Source of the DNA: Acetobacteraceae bacterium
Lineage (GTDB): Bacteria > Pseudomonadota > Alphaproteobacteria > Acetobacterales > Acetobacteraceae
DNA: 55,024 nt
Direction: 5' to 3'
Assembly (NCBI GenBank): GCA_027326105.1
Contig: DAHWFB010000067.1
Location: 1 to 55,024 of the forward strand
In this document: in pieces, positions 33,160 to 41,908 of the stretch
Layout of the letters: each line of letters begins with the position of its first letter
How positions within the stretch are numbered: position 1 is the stretch's first letter
Notes under the pieces: model-generated
What the model was told of the DNA's origin: nothing
What the model saw: the letters and a program-made list of their open reading frames with translations, nothing else
Database searches by the model: none
Program-made: the position numbers and the translations under genes

Positions 33160-33197
33160 GGGCGAACTTCTTTCGCTGTAGGAATTGGCGCAAAAGG

Positions 33198-33252
33198 CGG
33201 TTCGGAATTTCTGGTCGCCGAACCGATCGGGGTCCGGGGCCGGTGGCCCCGG
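33198..33252 (+). other. Two strong hairpins in the nrdA-nrdB spacer
   Basis: Hairpin one: CGGTTCGG/CCGAACCG (33198-33225), 8 perfect pairs with a 12-nt loop. Hairpin two: CCGGGGCC/GGCCCCGG (33234-33252 region), 8 pairs with a 3-nt loop. Neither has a T tract, so they may protect or process the nrdAB mRNA, or attenuate nrdB, rather than end it. Confidence 0.65.
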
Positions 33253-33314
33253 CGGGTCGAGGGCGGAGCCCCCGGCTGGCTGTCGCTTGATTTCCTGAGA
33301 GAGGGTGATCCGCC

Positions 33315-34346
33315 ATGAGTGCCTCCGCCCAGAAGTTCGACCTTCTGACTGAGAACCCGGTCTACAAGCCGTTCCGTTATCCGTGGGCCTACGAGGCCTG
33401 GCACACGCAGCAGCGGATCCACTGGCTGCCGGAGGAGGTGCCGCTCGCCGATGACGTGAAGGACTGGCACCGCAACCTGACCGAGGGCGAGCGCAACCTG
33501 CTCACCCAGATCTTCCGCTTCTTCACCCAGGCGGATGTCGAGGTGAACAACTGCTACATGAAGCATTATTCGCGGGTGTTCAAACCCACGGAAGTGCTGA
33601 TGATGCTTTCGGCTTTTTCCAATACCGAGACCATCCACATCGCCGCCTATTCGCATCTTCTCGATACGGTTGGGATGCCGGAGCTGGAATATCAGGCATT
33701 CCTCAAATACAAGGAGATGAAGGACAAGTACGACTACATGCAGGGCTTCTCGGTCGATTCGAAATACGACATCGCCCGCACCCTGGCTGCCTTCGGCGCC
33801 TTCACCGAAGGGCTGCAATTGTTCGCTTCCTTCGCCATCCTGCTCAATTTCCCGCGCTTCGGGAAGATGAAGGGGATGGGGCAGATCATCTCCTGGTCGG
33901 TGCGCGACGAGACCCTGCACTGTCTTTCGGTGATCCGCCTGCTGCGGAGCTTCGTCCAGGAGAATCCCGAAATTTGGACAGACGCGCTGAAGGAGGATAT
34001 CCGGGGGATCTGCACCACCATCGTCGAGCATGAGGATGCCTTCATCGACCTCGCCTTCGAATTCGGGGCGGTGGAGGGTCTGGATGCCGCGGAGGTGAAG
34101 CAATATATCCGATATATTGCCGATCGGAGGCTGGTGCAACTGGGGCTTGCACCGCTGTACGATGTCGAAAGGAATCCGCTGCCTTGGCTCGATGACATGC
34201 TCAATGCCGTGGAGCATGCGAATTTCTTTGAAAACCGTTCGACCGAATACAGCCGGGCGGCGACGACGGGCACCTGGGAAGAGGCGTTCGCGGGCCAGGT
34301 CTTCACCGCGGCGCAGCCTTCGGGTGATCTGCTGCCCGCCGATTGA
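33315..34346 (+). CDS. nrdB: Class I ribonucleoside-diphosphate reductase, beta subunit
   Basis: A 343-residue ferritin-like radical-generating subunit. The dimetal ligands and radical tyrosine are in place: D74 in FFTQADVEVNNCY, then NTETIHIAAYSHLL with E105, H108 and the tyrosyl-radical position Y112. FGAFTEGLQLFASFA and SVRDETLHCLS carry the remaining glutamate and histidine ligands. A tyrosine at the radical position points to a standard class Ia/Ib-like protein rather than class Ic. There is no ATP-cone at its amino end. The carboxy tail (QPSGDLLPAD) would bind NrdA. The start has GAGAGGGTG upstream. A terminator-like inverted repeat follows. Confidence 0.95.
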   Translation: MSASAQKFDLLTENPVYKPFRYPWAYEAWHTQQRIHWLPEEVPLADDVKDWHRNLTEGERNLLTQIFRFFTQADVEVNNCYMKHYSRVFKPTEVLMMLSAFSNTETIHIAAYSHLLDTVGMPELEYQAFLKYKEMKDKYDYMQGFSVDSKYDIARTLAAFGAFTEGLQLFASFAILLNFPRFGKMKGMGQIISWSVRDETLHCLSVIRLLRSFVQENPEIWTDALKEDIRGICTTIVEHEDAFIDLAFEFGAVEGLDAAEVKQYIRYIADRRLVQLGLAPLYDVERNPLPWLDDMLNAVEHANFFENRSTEYSRAATTGTWEEAFAGQVFTAAQPSGDLLPAD

Positions 34347-34368
34347 ACAACTCAGGGTAGTAATTCGT

Positions 34369-34405
34369 GGCCGGCGACGCGGTTTGACTTGCCGAGTCGC
34401 CGGCC
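34369..34405 (+). terminator. Inverted repeat after nrdB
   Basis: GGCCGGCGAC (34369-34378) and GTCGCCGGCC (34396-34405) form 10 perfect pairs with a 17-nt loop, 23 bp after the nrdB stop, and the following sequence turns AT-richer. This is a likely transcription end for nrdAB, although a classical T run is absent. Confidence 0.6.
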
Positions 34406-34665
34406 GCATTGAAATTCTCCATTCTATCTGGCGCTGCCCAGGGCGTTTATGATATATTAACGTTTGCGGTGTCAGGTGCGCAGGTGAAGCTTCGTTAATC
34501 TGAGAGCATCGCTGCACCGCCGACCCAACTCGGGCCGCTCCGGCACTTCGTTTTGCAGCGTGCTTCTCTGCGACCGAGGCTTTCCGACCGCCGACCCGAC
34601 CACAGCCGATCGCCGCGCCCGCAGCCAGCTACGCCCCGACACGCCCAGCCCACGGAACCAGCGAC
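34406..34665 (+). other. Long leader/intergenic region before a small conserved gene
   Basis: No coding frame with convincing character. Around 34447-34465 is an AT-rich segment (ATGATATATTAACG) and another TTAA lies at 34494. They could be a promoter or sites for a cell-cycle regulator recognising TTAA half-sites, but spacing does not match a full CtrA box. The region would be the promoter and long leader of the gene at 34666. Confidence 0.4.
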
Positions 34666-34974
34666 TTGCAAAAATTGAACTTCATCACCGAAGAGAGCCT
34701 CGTGGATCAGGCCGAAACCAGCCGTCGCGAGCCGGACAGCCCAGGTTCCCCGCGCTATGGGCGGCGGCTGACCGACAAGATTCTGGTCGCGTTCCACCAC
34801 GCCTGCGACCAGGGGGACTTCGAGGTGGCGGAGGATCTGTTGCGGGTGCTGGAAAAGATGCTGACACGCCGGCCCATCGTGTCCGACGGCAACCGCCGGC
34901 GGAACATGGAGAATCTGGTCGCGGCGCACGAACGGCTCTGGCACCTGCGCCACCCCGAACTTTCCGAGACCTGA
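34666..34974 (+). CDS. Small conserved helical protein, unknown function
   Basis: A protein of up to 102 residues, rich in charged helices: YGRRLTDKILVAFHHACDQG, FEVAEDLLRVLEKMLTRRP and NMENLVAAHERLWHLRHPE. The pattern looks like a short helical-repeat protein resembling conserved alphaproteobacterial hypotheticals, but I cannot name a domain. It has no signal peptide or membrane segment. The start is uncertain: TTG 34666 begins MQKLNFITEE, and GTG 34702 would remove 12 residues. It follows a long leader after nrdB and is convergent with the methyltransferase gene, 10 bp apart. The coherent amphipathic helices favour a real gene. Confidence 0.7.
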   Translation: MQKLNFITEESLVDQAETSRREPDSPGSPRYGRRLTDKILVAFHHACDQGDFEVAEDLLRVLEKMLTRRPIVSDGNRRRNMENLVAAHERLWHLRHPELSET

Positions 34975-34984
34975 GCCGCACGCC

Positions 34985-35710
34985 TCACCAGAGGATCGGC
35001 GCACCCTCCCGCAACACCGCCTCGGCCTCGGCCGTGAAGCCGCGCGCGGGCGCATGCAGCACCAGCCCCGGCAACAGCCGCGCCGGGCCGCGTCCGCCCG
35101 CTCTTCCCTGCAACAGCACCAGCCGCGCCGGGGCTCCCGGGCGCGGCCAGAGCGGAAGGAGCGCCACCGAACCCACGCGCGCGGCGGCGAAAGCGCCCAG
35201 AGCCTCCGGCACCAGCGCCGTCGCGAGGACCAGGGTCAGGCTACCGCGCGGGCCCAGGAGGGCGGCGAGCGCCGCGACCCAGGCGGACACCAGGCCCGGC
35301 CGGGCACGGCGGGCGGCGTCGCGCGCCGCGTCCGGCGACGCGGTGGAGGCTGCCTCGTGCCAGGGCGGGTTCGCGAAGGCGTGATGGAAGCGGGTGGCGG
35401 TCGAAAAGCGCAGAAGATCGGCCTCCGCCACCGCGATGCCGGCATGGAGGTTGGCGGCGAGGTTGCGCCGGGCCAGCGCCGCCGCCGGCGGATCACGCTC
35501 GATCCCGAGGCCGTCCAGGCCCGGCACCCGGGCGGCCAGGCACAGAAGGCCGGCACCGGCGCCGCAGCCCGCCTCCACCACCCGATCGCCAGGGCGGGCG
35601 GGGACGGCGGCGGCGAGCAGCACCGGCTCGAGGCCGCTGCGATGGCCGGCGCGGGGCTGGAGATAGCGCACCCGCCCGCCGAGCAGCGTGCCTTCGGTGG
35701 TGGCGCTCAC
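34985..35710 (-). CDS. SAM-dependent methyltransferase, TrmN6-like
   Basis: A 241-residue class I methyltransferase. The SAM-binding motif I is DRVVEAGCGAGAGLLCLAAR and the substrate-side motif NPPW is in FHHAFANPPWHEA, the signature of N6-adenine methyltransferases acting on RNA or DNA. LLGGRVRYLQPRAGHRSGLE at the start matches the tRNA1(Val) adenine-37 N6-methyltransferase group. The start is GTG overlapping the DUF2007 stop (GTGA). The gene is paired with DUF2007 and divergent from the polyprenyl synthase, an arrangement familiar from alphaproteobacteria. The target tRNA is inferred from the subgroup. Confidence 0.87.
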   Translation of the reverse strand: MSATTEGTLLGGRVRYLQPRAGHRSGLEPVLLAAAVPARPGDRVVEAGCGAGAGLLCLAARVPGLDGLGIERDPPAAALARRNLAANLHAGIAVAEADLLRFSTATRFHHAFANPPWHEAASTASPDAARDAARRARPGLVSAWVAALAALLGPRGSLTLVLATALVPEALGAFAAARVGSVALLPLWPRPGAPARLVLLQGRAGGRGPARLLPGLVLHAPARGFTAEAEAVLREGAPILW

Positions 35711-35916
35711 CCGGCTTCGCCCGCCTCGGCAAGAACCCGGCGGGCGCGGGAGGCATCCTCCACCGCCACCGCGACGCGGCGGGGGAAAATGCCGATGCCC
35801 CCCTCGGTCGCGCTGATGTGCTGGTCGAGCACCACGGCCGCGATGCCGGCGTCCTTCAACAGCACGACGAGGAAGCTGAGGCGCACCGGGTCGGTGGTGA
35901 CGGCGACGACTTCCAT
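35707..35916 (-). CDS. DUF2007 small protein
   Basis: A 69-residue protein, MEVVAVTTDPVRLSFLVVLL onward, matching the DUF2007 pattern: beta strand, helix with L-x-x-A-G-I, then VLDQHISATEGGIGIFPRRV and VAVEDASRARRVLAEAG. This is a small ferredoxin-like fold sometimes described as a putative signal-transducing protein, without a proven function. It precedes and overlaps the TrmN6-like methyltransferase by 4 bp, so the two are probably made together. It is divergent from the polyprenyl synthase across about 50 bp, in which no obvious promoter pair was picked out. Confidence 0.88.
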   Translation of the reverse strand: MEVVAVTTDPVRLSFLVVLLKDAGIAAVVLDQHISATEGGIGIFPRRVAVAVEDASRARRVLAEAGEAG

Positions 35917-35967
35917 GGCGGTTGGCCCTCCCGGCGCATAGCTTGACCCTGTTTCCGCCGCCCCGAT

Positions 35968-37059
35968 ATGGTGGCCCCGGAATGGGTCGCGGAACATACG
36001 GAGAGATTCTTGGGCGCGGTTGCAAGACTGTCCGGTTCGGCGCCGCCGCCCGTGCCTGCTGAGCCCGCGCCCGACGCGCTCGCCGCCCTGGTGGCGGCGC
36101 TCGGCCCGGACCTGGCGGAATGCGACCGCAGCATCGTCGCGCGCATGGCGAGCCCGGTCGCGCTCATCCCCCAGGTCGCGGCCCACATCGTCGCCGCCGG
36201 GGGAAAGCGGCTCCGCCCGCTGCTCACCCTGGCCGCCGCCCGGCTCTGCGGCTATCCGGCGGCGCCCGCGGGGGTGCGCCACGTCCATCTCGCCGCCTGC
36301 GTCGAGTTCATCCATACCGCGACCCTGCTCCACGACGACGTGGTGGACGAGAGCCGGCTGCGGCGCGGGCTCGCCAGCGCCAACGCGGTGTTCGGCAACA
36401 AGCCCTCGGTGCTGGTGGGCGACTTCCTGTTCGCCCGCGCCTTCGAACTCATGGTAGCGGACGGCTCGCTCGCCGTGCTCGCGATTCTTTCCCGCGCGTC
36501 GGCCACCATCGCCGAGGGCGAGGTGCTGCAACTCGAAACCCAGAACGATCTTTCCACCACCGAGGGGCGCTATCTCGAAGTAGTGCGCGGCAAGACCGCC
36601 GCCCTCTTCGCCGCCGCCTGCCAATTGGGCGCGGTGGTGGCGGAACGGCCCGCGGCGGAAGAGCGGGCGCTGTTCGAATACGGGCGCAATCTCGGCGTCG
36701 CCTTCCAACTGGTGGATGACGCGCTCGACTACGCGGCCGACCAGGCGGCGCTGGGCAAGACCGTGGGCGACGATTTCCGCGAGGGCAAGGTGACGCTGCC
36801 GGTGCTGATCGCAACGGAGGCCGCGGACGCCCAGGAGCGCGCCTTCTGGGTCCGTACCATCGAGGCGGGGGACCAGAACGAGGGCGATCTCGCCACCGCG
36901 CTGGCGTTGATGGAACGACACGGCGCGATTGCCGCGACCCTCGCCCGGGCGGGGGAGTTCGCGGAGGCGGCGCAGCAGGCACTGGCCGCTTTTGCACCTT
37001 CGCCGTTCCGCGAGCACCTTTCCGCGATCGCCGATTTCACGGTCTCGCGCGGACGATAG
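35968..37059 (+). CDS. Polyprenyl diphosphate synthase (octaprenyl/decaprenyl type)
   Basis: A 363-residue trans-prenyltransferase that builds the ubiquinone side chain. The first aspartate-rich motif is LLHDDVVDESRLRRG and the second LGVAFQLVDDALDY, both complete. GGKRLRPLLTLAAARL and GKTVGDDFREGKVTLPVL carry the isoprenoid-binding lysine and arginine residues. About 40 Ala/Pro-rich residues precede the conserved domain. Sequence resembles IspB/DdsA, so a C40-C50 chain is likely, though chain length cannot be settled by eye. It is divergent from DUF2007 and convergent with the aminotransferase gene, with a hairpin between. Confidence 0.93.
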   Translation: MVAPEWVAEHTERFLGAVARLSGSAPPPVPAEPAPDALAALVAALGPDLAECDRSIVARMASPVALIPQVAAHIVAAGGKRLRPLLTLAAARLCGYPAAPAGVRHVHLAACVEFIHTATLLHDDVVDESRLRRGLASANAVFGNKPSVLVGDFLFARAFELMVADGSLAVLAILSRASATIAEGEVLQLETQNDLSTTEGRYLEVVRGKTAALFAAACQLGAVVAERPAAEERALFEYGRNLGVAFQLVDDALDYAADQAALGKTVGDDFREGKVTLPVLIATEAADAQERAFWVRTIEAGDQNEGDLATALALMERHGAIAATLARAGEFAEAAQQALAAFAPSPFREHLSAIADFTVSRGR

Positions 37060-37073
37060 GGCAGGACTCGAGG

Positions 37074-37093
37074 CCGGGGCCGCTCCGCCCCGG
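37074..37093. terminator. GC-rich hairpin between convergent genes
   Basis: CCGGGGC/GCCCCGG gives 7 perfect pairs around a 6-nt loop in the 46 bp between the polyprenyl synthase and aminotransferase stop codons. It could act for either strand. There is no T tract on the synthase side. Confidence 0.55.
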
Positions 37094-37105
37094 GCCCGCG
37101 ATCGT

Positions 37106-38500
37106 TCAGGCCGCGCGCTTTTCGCGCTGCAGGTCGGCAAGCAGCGCATCGAGCCCCTGGGCGACGCCGTCGAACATCTCGTCGATCTCGGCGCGGGTGA
37201 TGATGAGCGGCGGGCTGAAGGCGAGTACGTCGCCGGGCAGGCCGCGGGAGATGACGCCGGCGGCCTCGATCGCGCGCGCGGCGCGGGCGCCGATGCGCAG
37301 GGCAGGGTCGAAGTTCTGGCGCTTCTCCTTGTCGGCGACCAGTTCGAGCCCGGCGATCAGCCCCTGCCCGCGCGCTTCGCCGACCAGCGGATGGCCGGAG
37401 AAGCGACGGCGAATCTCGGCCTGGAGGTGGGGGCCGACATCGCGGACATGATCGACCAGGCCGATCTCGTCATAGATCTTGAGGGTCTCCACCGCGACGG
37501 CGGCGGGCACCGGGTGGCCGGAATAGGTGAAGCCGTGGCCGAAGGTGCCGATCGTGTGGGACTCTTCGGCGAGCGCGTTGAAGACCCGCGCGTTCACCAT
37601 CACCGCGCTGATCGGCAGGTAGGAGGCCGAAAGCGCCTTGGCGCAGGTAAGGATGTCGGGCTGGAGCCCGTAGGTCTGGCTGCCCCATGCGTTGCCGGTG
37701 CGCCCGAAGCCGCAGATCACCTCATCGGCGACCAGCAGGATGTCATGGCGGTGCAGCACGCGCTGGATCTTCTCGAAATAGGTCGCGGGCGGGACGATGA
37801 CGCCGCCCGCGCCCATGATCGGCTCGGCGAACATGGCGGCGATGGTCTCCGGCCCTTCGGCGAGGATCAGCGCTTCGAGTTCCTCGGCCAGACGGGTGGC
37901 GAACGCCTCCTCGCTCTCGCCCGGCCCGGCGCCGTGATAGTGATGGGGCGTGGCGGCGTGGAGGAAGCCGGGCAACGGCAGATCGAAGGAGCGGTGGTTG
38001 TTGGCCAGGCCGGTGAGCGAGCCGGAGGCGATGGTGATGCCGTGGTAGGCCTTGATGCGGCTGAGGATCTTCTTCTTGTTCGGCCGGCCGAGGGCGTTAT
38101 TGAAATACCATGCCATCTTGATCGCGCTATCGTTGGCCTCGGAGCCGGAATTGGCGAAGAAGACCTTGCTCATCGGCACCGGGGCGCGGGCGAGGAGCAT
38201 CTCCGCGAGCTCGATCATCGGCTCGTGCGATTTGGCGTTGAAGCCGTGATAGAAGGGCAGCTTCAACATCTGCTCGTGCGCGACCCGGGCGAGCCGCTCG
38301 TTGTCGAAGCCGAGGGAGGCGCACCAGAGGCCGGCCACGGCCTCGATGTAGCCGCGCCCGGCATCGTCCCATACCCGGACTCCCTTGCCGCGCGCCATCA
38401 CCACCGGGCCGATCTCGGGATGGAGCCGCAGGTCGGTGTAAGGGTGCAGGACGGAGGCGATATCACGCGCGGCATTGGAGTTGGGGCGGAGGGTGGACAT
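37106..38500 (-). CDS. Class III PLP-dependent aminotransferase (omega-transaminase)
   Basis: A 464-residue fold-type I transaminase acting on terminal amines or omega-amino acids with pyruvate or a similar acceptor. FFANSGSEANDSAIKMAWYF binds the PLP phosphate, LLVADEVICGFGRTG holds the conserved aspartate, and DILTCAKALSASYLPISAVM contains the Schiff-base lysine. GLWCASLGFDNERLA and HGFTYSGHPVPAAVA are typical of the beta-alanine/putrescine:pyruvate subgroup. It is the last gene of the minus-strand ABC transporter operon, 23 bp after the second permease. The link suggests that the imported compound is an amine or amino-containing molecule, which is inference. Confidence 0.93.
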   Translation of the reverse strand: MSTLRPNSNAARDIASVLHPYTDLRLHPEIGPVVMARGKGVRVWDDAGRGYIEAVAGLWCASLGFDNERLARVAHEQMLKLPFYHGFNAKSHEPMIELAEMLLARAPVPMSKVFFANSGSEANDSAIKMAWYFNNALGRPNKKKILSRIKAYHGITIASGSLTGLANNHRSFDLPLPGFLHAATPHHYHGAGPGESEEAFATRLAEELEALILAEGPETIAAMFAEPIMGAGGVIVPPATYFEKIQRVLHRHDILLVADEVICGFGRTGNAWGSQTYGLQPDILTCAKALSASYLPISAVMVNARVFNALAEESHTIGTFGHGFTYSGHPVPAAVAVETLKIYDEIGLVDHVRDVGPHLQAEIRRRFSGHPLVGEARGQGLIAGLELVADKEKRQNFDPALRIGARAARAIEAAGVISRGLPGDVLAFSPPLIITRAEIDEMFDGVAQGLDALLADLQREKRAA

Positions 38501-38523
38501 CGGGCGATCTCCGGCGGTTCGGA

Positions 38524-39459
38524 TCAGGGGGCGCGGCCACGGGCCAGCGCGAGCACGGCGATGATGATCAGGCCGGTCACGACATAGCGCAAGCCCGCGC
38601 CGACGTGGAGCACGTTGAGCATGGTGACGATGAGATCGAGCAGCGCCGCCGCACCCCAGAGCCCCGCCGGCACCGCCTGCCCGCCGGCGATGGCGGTGCC
38701 GCCGAGTACCACCACCGCGATCGAGGAGAGCAGATAGTCGCTGCCCATGTTCAGCGCGGCACCCCCGGAATTGGCGGCGAGCAGGATGCCGGCGAGCGCC
38801 GAGCACAGGCCGGCCAGCACATACACGAGGCCCACGGTGGCGCCGACCGCGAGCCCGGCGAGGCGCGCCGCCCGCCGGTTCTGGCCGATGGCGAGCAGCG
38901 ACCGGCCGAACACCGTCCGCCGCAGCATCTGCGCCACCAGCGCGCTCACCCCGACGAAGACGAGTGTCACCAGCGGCAGGCCGAGCAGATGGGCGTTGAC
39001 GAAGCCGACCAGCGCCGGGGCAGGCTTGGCGTGGGAGTGGCGGGAATAGGCGATCGCCATCGACTGGAAGATGAAGCCGGCGGCCAGCGTCCCGACCATC
39101 GGCGGAATGGCCAGCCCCTGGATGAGCAGCAGGTTGAACAGGCCGGCGGCGAGCCCGACCGCGAGACCGGCGGCGAGGCCTGCTGCCAGCCCGCCGTCGG
39201 TGCCCTTGGCCAGCCCGGTCGCAAGATAGGCGGCGAGCGTCATCACCCCGGGGATCGAAAGGTCGATGTTGCCGGGCCCCGCGGTGATGACCAGCATCTG
39301 GCCGAGGCCCACGATGACCGCGAAGGTGGCGAACTCGAGTGCGACCGCGAGGCTGGCGAAAGCGCCCTGACCGCCGACGCTCGCCGAGGTCAGCGCCCAG
39401 ACCAGGCCGGCGGCGAGGAACGACCACACCCACGGCCGCCTTTCGGCCCAGCGCATCAT
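38524..39459 (-). CDS. ABC transporter permease, ribose/BPD_transp_2 type
   Basis: A 311-residue inner-membrane permease with eight to ten hydrophobic helices. FAVIVGLGQMLVITAGPGNI and DLSIPGVMTLAAYLATGLAK form the family's early signature (G-Q-x-x-V-I-x-x-G-x-IDLS), GRSLLAIGQNRRAARLAG is the cytoplasmic coupling loop, and AVVVLGGTAIAGGQ is the late G-G motif. It overlaps the preceding permease by 4 bp (ATGA). The pair would form a heterodimeric channel with one double ATPase and a periplasmic binding protein, all in this operon. The family carries ribose, xylose, autoinducer-2 and other small polar solutes. Confidence 0.92.
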   Translation of the reverse strand: MMRWAERRPWVWSFLAAGLVWALTSASVGGQGAFASLAVALEFATFAVIVGLGQMLVITAGPGNIDLSIPGVMTLAAYLATGLAKGTDGGLAAGLAAGLAVGLAAGLFNLLLIQGLAIPPMVGTLAAGFIFQSMAIAYSRHSHAKPAPALVGFVNAHLLGLPLVTLVFVGVSALVAQMLRRTVFGRSLLAIGQNRRAARLAGLAVGATVGLVYVLAGLCSALAGILLAANSGGAALNMGSDYLLSSIAVVVLGGTAIAGGQAVPAGLWGAAALLDLIVTMLNVLHVGAGLRYVVTGLIIIAVLALARGRAP

Positions 39460-40400
39460 GCCCGCCCCCGCCGGCGCAAGGCGCGGGCCGCCAGCACCAG
39501 GATGAGGATGCCGCCCTGGGCGCTCAATTGCCAGTCGGTCGAGACATCGAGGAAGGACAGCAGCGAGCCGGTGAGCAGCATGATGAAGGCGCCGAGCACC
39601 GCACCGGCGGGGGAAACGACGCCGCCGGTGAACTCCCCCCCGCCGACGATGACGGCGGCGATGGAGACCAGCGTATATTGCCCGCCGACGGTCGCATCCC
39701 CCGAAGTGTCGAGGCCGGTGAGCGCAAGCCCGCCGAGCACGCCCGCGAGGCCGGCCGCGGCGTAGAGGCTCATGCGCGCGCGCAGCAGCGACCAGCCGCC
39801 GCGGGCGACTGCGCGCGGGTTGCCGCCGATGCCGCGCAGCACCACTCCGTAGGCGCCGCGCATCAGCAGCCATTCCGCGGCCGCGCCGGCGAGCAGCCCG
39901 ACCAGGAGCGGCAGCGGCAGCAGCGGCGGACGCCAGGCGGCAACCGCGGCGAGCCAGGCGGGCGCGGCGCCGCCCGGGGTCGGCAGCACCAGGATGGCGA
40001 GCCCGAGCCAGACGAAGGAGGCGCCCAGCGTGACCACGATGGCGGGCAGCGCCCGGGCATGGATCAGGGCACCCATGGCGGCGTAGAGCGCAACCAGCCC
40101 GGCCAGCGCGGCCAAGCCGGCCGCCGGCCGGTCGGTGAGCCAGGTGGCTGCGATGCAATTGACCAGTGACAGGAACGGCCCGATGCCGAGGTCGATATCG
40201 CCCGCGGCGATCACGGCCATCTGGGCGAGTGCCGCGAAGATCGCGGGCATGGCGAAGCCGAGCAGCACGGTGAGGCCGAAATAGCTCGCGACCCTCGGTT
40301 CCGCGGCGATGATCGCCCCCAGCATCAGCAGGAATGCGAGCGCGGGCAGGGCGAGCCCGGGGCGCAGTGCCAGGCGGCGGGCGCGCGCTTCAGCCGCCAT
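39456..40400 (-). CDS. ABC transporter permease, ribose/BPD_transp_2 type
   Basis: A 314-residue permease, the partner of the next one. [20 protein letters not shown] is the family signature with [24 protein letters not shown] the mid-protein motif, [19 protein letters not shown] the coupling loop, and [13 protein letters not shown] the late motif. Its start overlaps the end of the ATPase gene by 11 bp and its stop overlaps the following permease, so the three are tightly coupled. The two permeases differ clearly in sequence, suggesting a heteromeric channel instead of the usual homodimer. Substrate unknown. Confidence 0.92.
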   Translation of the reverse strand: MAAEARARRLALRPGLALPALAFLLMLGAIIAAEPRVASYFGLTVLLGFAMPAIFAALAQMAVIAAGDIDLGIGPFLSLVNCIAATWLTDRPAAGLAALAGLVALYAAMGALIHARALPAIVVTLGASFVWLGLAILVLPTPGGAAPAWLAAVAAWRPPLLPLPLLVGLLAGAAAEWLLMRGAYGVVLRGIGGNPRAVARGGWSLLRARMSLYAAAGLAGVLGGLALTGLDTSGDATVGGQYTLVSIAAVIVGGGEFTGGVVSPAGAVLGAFIMLLTGSLLSFLDVSTDWQLSAQGGILILVLAARALRRRGRA

Positions 40401-41901
40401 GGCGGGAGAGGTCAGCCGGGGTGGCGAAGGAGGCGCGGATCACCCGCTCCTCGGTGAGTTCGGCACGGGGGATCTGGTCGGTGACGACACCGCGGGCGAA
40501 GACATACACCCGGTCACAATGCACCAGTTCGGCGTTTTCCGTGGTGTACCACAGGAAGGCGCGGCCGGCGGCGGCGGCGGCGCGGACGTGGTGGTAGAGT
40601 TCGCGCTTGGTGCCGACATCGACCCCGCGCAGCGGATCGTCGAAGAGGATGAGGTCCGCCTCGGTCGCGAAGGCGCGCGCCACCAGCACCTTCTGCTGGT
40701 TGCCACCCGAAAGGCTGAGGATCGGCGTCTCGATATCCGGGGCGCGGATGGAAAGCGCTTCGCGCCAGCGGGCGGCGAGCGCGGCCTCGGCCCGGAGCGG
40801 CAGGATGCCGGCGCGGGCGAGGCGACGGATCAGGCCGATGGTGGTGTTCCGCCCGATCGACCAGAGCGGAAAGATGCCGTCGTTCTGGCGGTCACCGCTG
40901 ACGTGGGCGGCGCTGCCGTGCACCGCGACCGCGCCTTCGCCATGAGCCGCGCGGCCGCCATGGCCGGCGGCGGCGAAGGCGGCGAGCAGGAACTCCCGCT
41001 GTCCGTGACCGGCGAGCCCGGAAAGCCCCACCACTTCGCCTGCGCGGACGTCGATCCCGAAGCGTTCGCCGAGGCTGGCGCGGGCCGGGCGGGAGAGGCG
41101 CCGCGCGCCGCTGCGGGAGGTGGCGGCGGTGGCGCCCGGTTCCTCTTCCCCCCGCACCTCGCCCATGCGCTCGACCAGGGCGGCCTCCGAGAGGCCGGCG
41201 GCCGGGCTGGCCGAGGCCACCTGGCCGTCGCGCAGCACCACCACCTCGTCGGCGTGGCCGAGGATTTCGTGCAGGCGGTGGGAGATGAAGACGCAGGCGA
41301 TGCCGCGCGCCCGCGCCCGTTCGGTATAGGCGAGCAGGTTCGCCGCCGCGGCAGCATCGAGCGAGGAGGTCGGTTCGTCGAGGATGACGAGGCGCACCGC
41401 GGTATCGGTCTCGCTGAAGGCGCGCGCGGTCTCCACCATCTGGCGCTGGCCGACCGGCAAGCTTCCCACCTGCCGGTCGGGGTCGATACCGTGGCCGGGG
41501 AAGAGGGCGTCGAGGGCGGCGCGCATCAGCGCGCGGGCGCGGCGGCGCCAGCCCCAGCCGGAGAGCGCGGGATGCATGATGCGCGCGTTTTCGGCGACCG
41601 TCAGATTGGGGCAGAGCGAGAGCTCCTGGAAGACGCAGCGCACCCCGAGCCCATGGGCCCGGCGCACGTCCCAGCCGCGGGTTTCGTCCCTGCCCGCGAT
41701 GCGGATGCTGCCCCGATCGGGGGCAAGGGCACCGGCGAGGATCTGCATCAGGGTCGATTTGCCGGCGCCGTTGTGGCCGACGAGGCCGAGCATGCGCCCC
41801 GGCGGGACGGCGAGATCGACGCCGGCGAGGGCGCGCACGGCGCCGAAGCTCTTCGCCACCCCTTCGAGGCGGGCGAAGGCTTCGGCCGGCTGTGGGTTCA
41901 T
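40390..41901 (-). CDS. Sugar-type ABC transporter ATPase (two nucleotide-binding domains)
   Basis: A 503-residue duplicated ATPase of the RbsA/MglA class. Domain one has Walker [10 protein letters not shown], a variant signature ([10 protein letters not shown] instead of LSGGQ) and Walker [12 protein letters not shown]. Domain two lacks a proper Walker A ([12 protein letters not shown], as usual for the class), has a good LSGGNQQKV signature, and its Walker B reads [14 protein letters not shown], with aspartate where glutamate is usual. It couples ATP hydrolysis to the two permeases downstream. It follows the binding-protein gene by 7 bp. Family assignment is firm. Confidence 0.93.
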   Translation of the reverse strand: MNPQPAEAFARLEGVAKSFGAVRALAGVDLAVPPGRMLGLVGHNGAGKSTLMQILAGALAPDRGSIRIAGRDETRGWDVRRAHGLGVRCVFQELSLCPNLTVAENARIMHPALSGWGWRRRARALMRAALDALFPGHGIDPDRQVGSLPVGQRQMVETARAFSETDTAVRLVILDEPTSSLDAAAAANLLAYTERARARGIACVFISHRLHEILGHADEVVVLRDGQVASASPAAGLSEAALVERMGEVRGEEEPGATAATSRSGARRLSRPARASLGERFGIDVRAGEVVGLSGLAGHGQREFLLAAFAAAGHGGRAAHGEGAVAVHGSAAHVSGDRQNDGIFPLWSIGRNTTIGLIRRLARAGILPLRAEAALAARWREALSIRAPDIETPILSLSGGNQQKVLVARAFATEADLILFDDPLRGVDVGTKRELYHHVRAAAAAGRAFLWYTTENAELVHCDRVYVFARGVVTDQIPRAELTEERVIRASFATPADLSRHGG

Positions 41902-41908
41902 GCCGGGC

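Noticed and set aside
34440-34500. CtrA-binding box upstream of the small gene at 34666
   Set aside because: TTAA half-sites are present but not at the N7 spacing of the consensus, so not annotated as a site.
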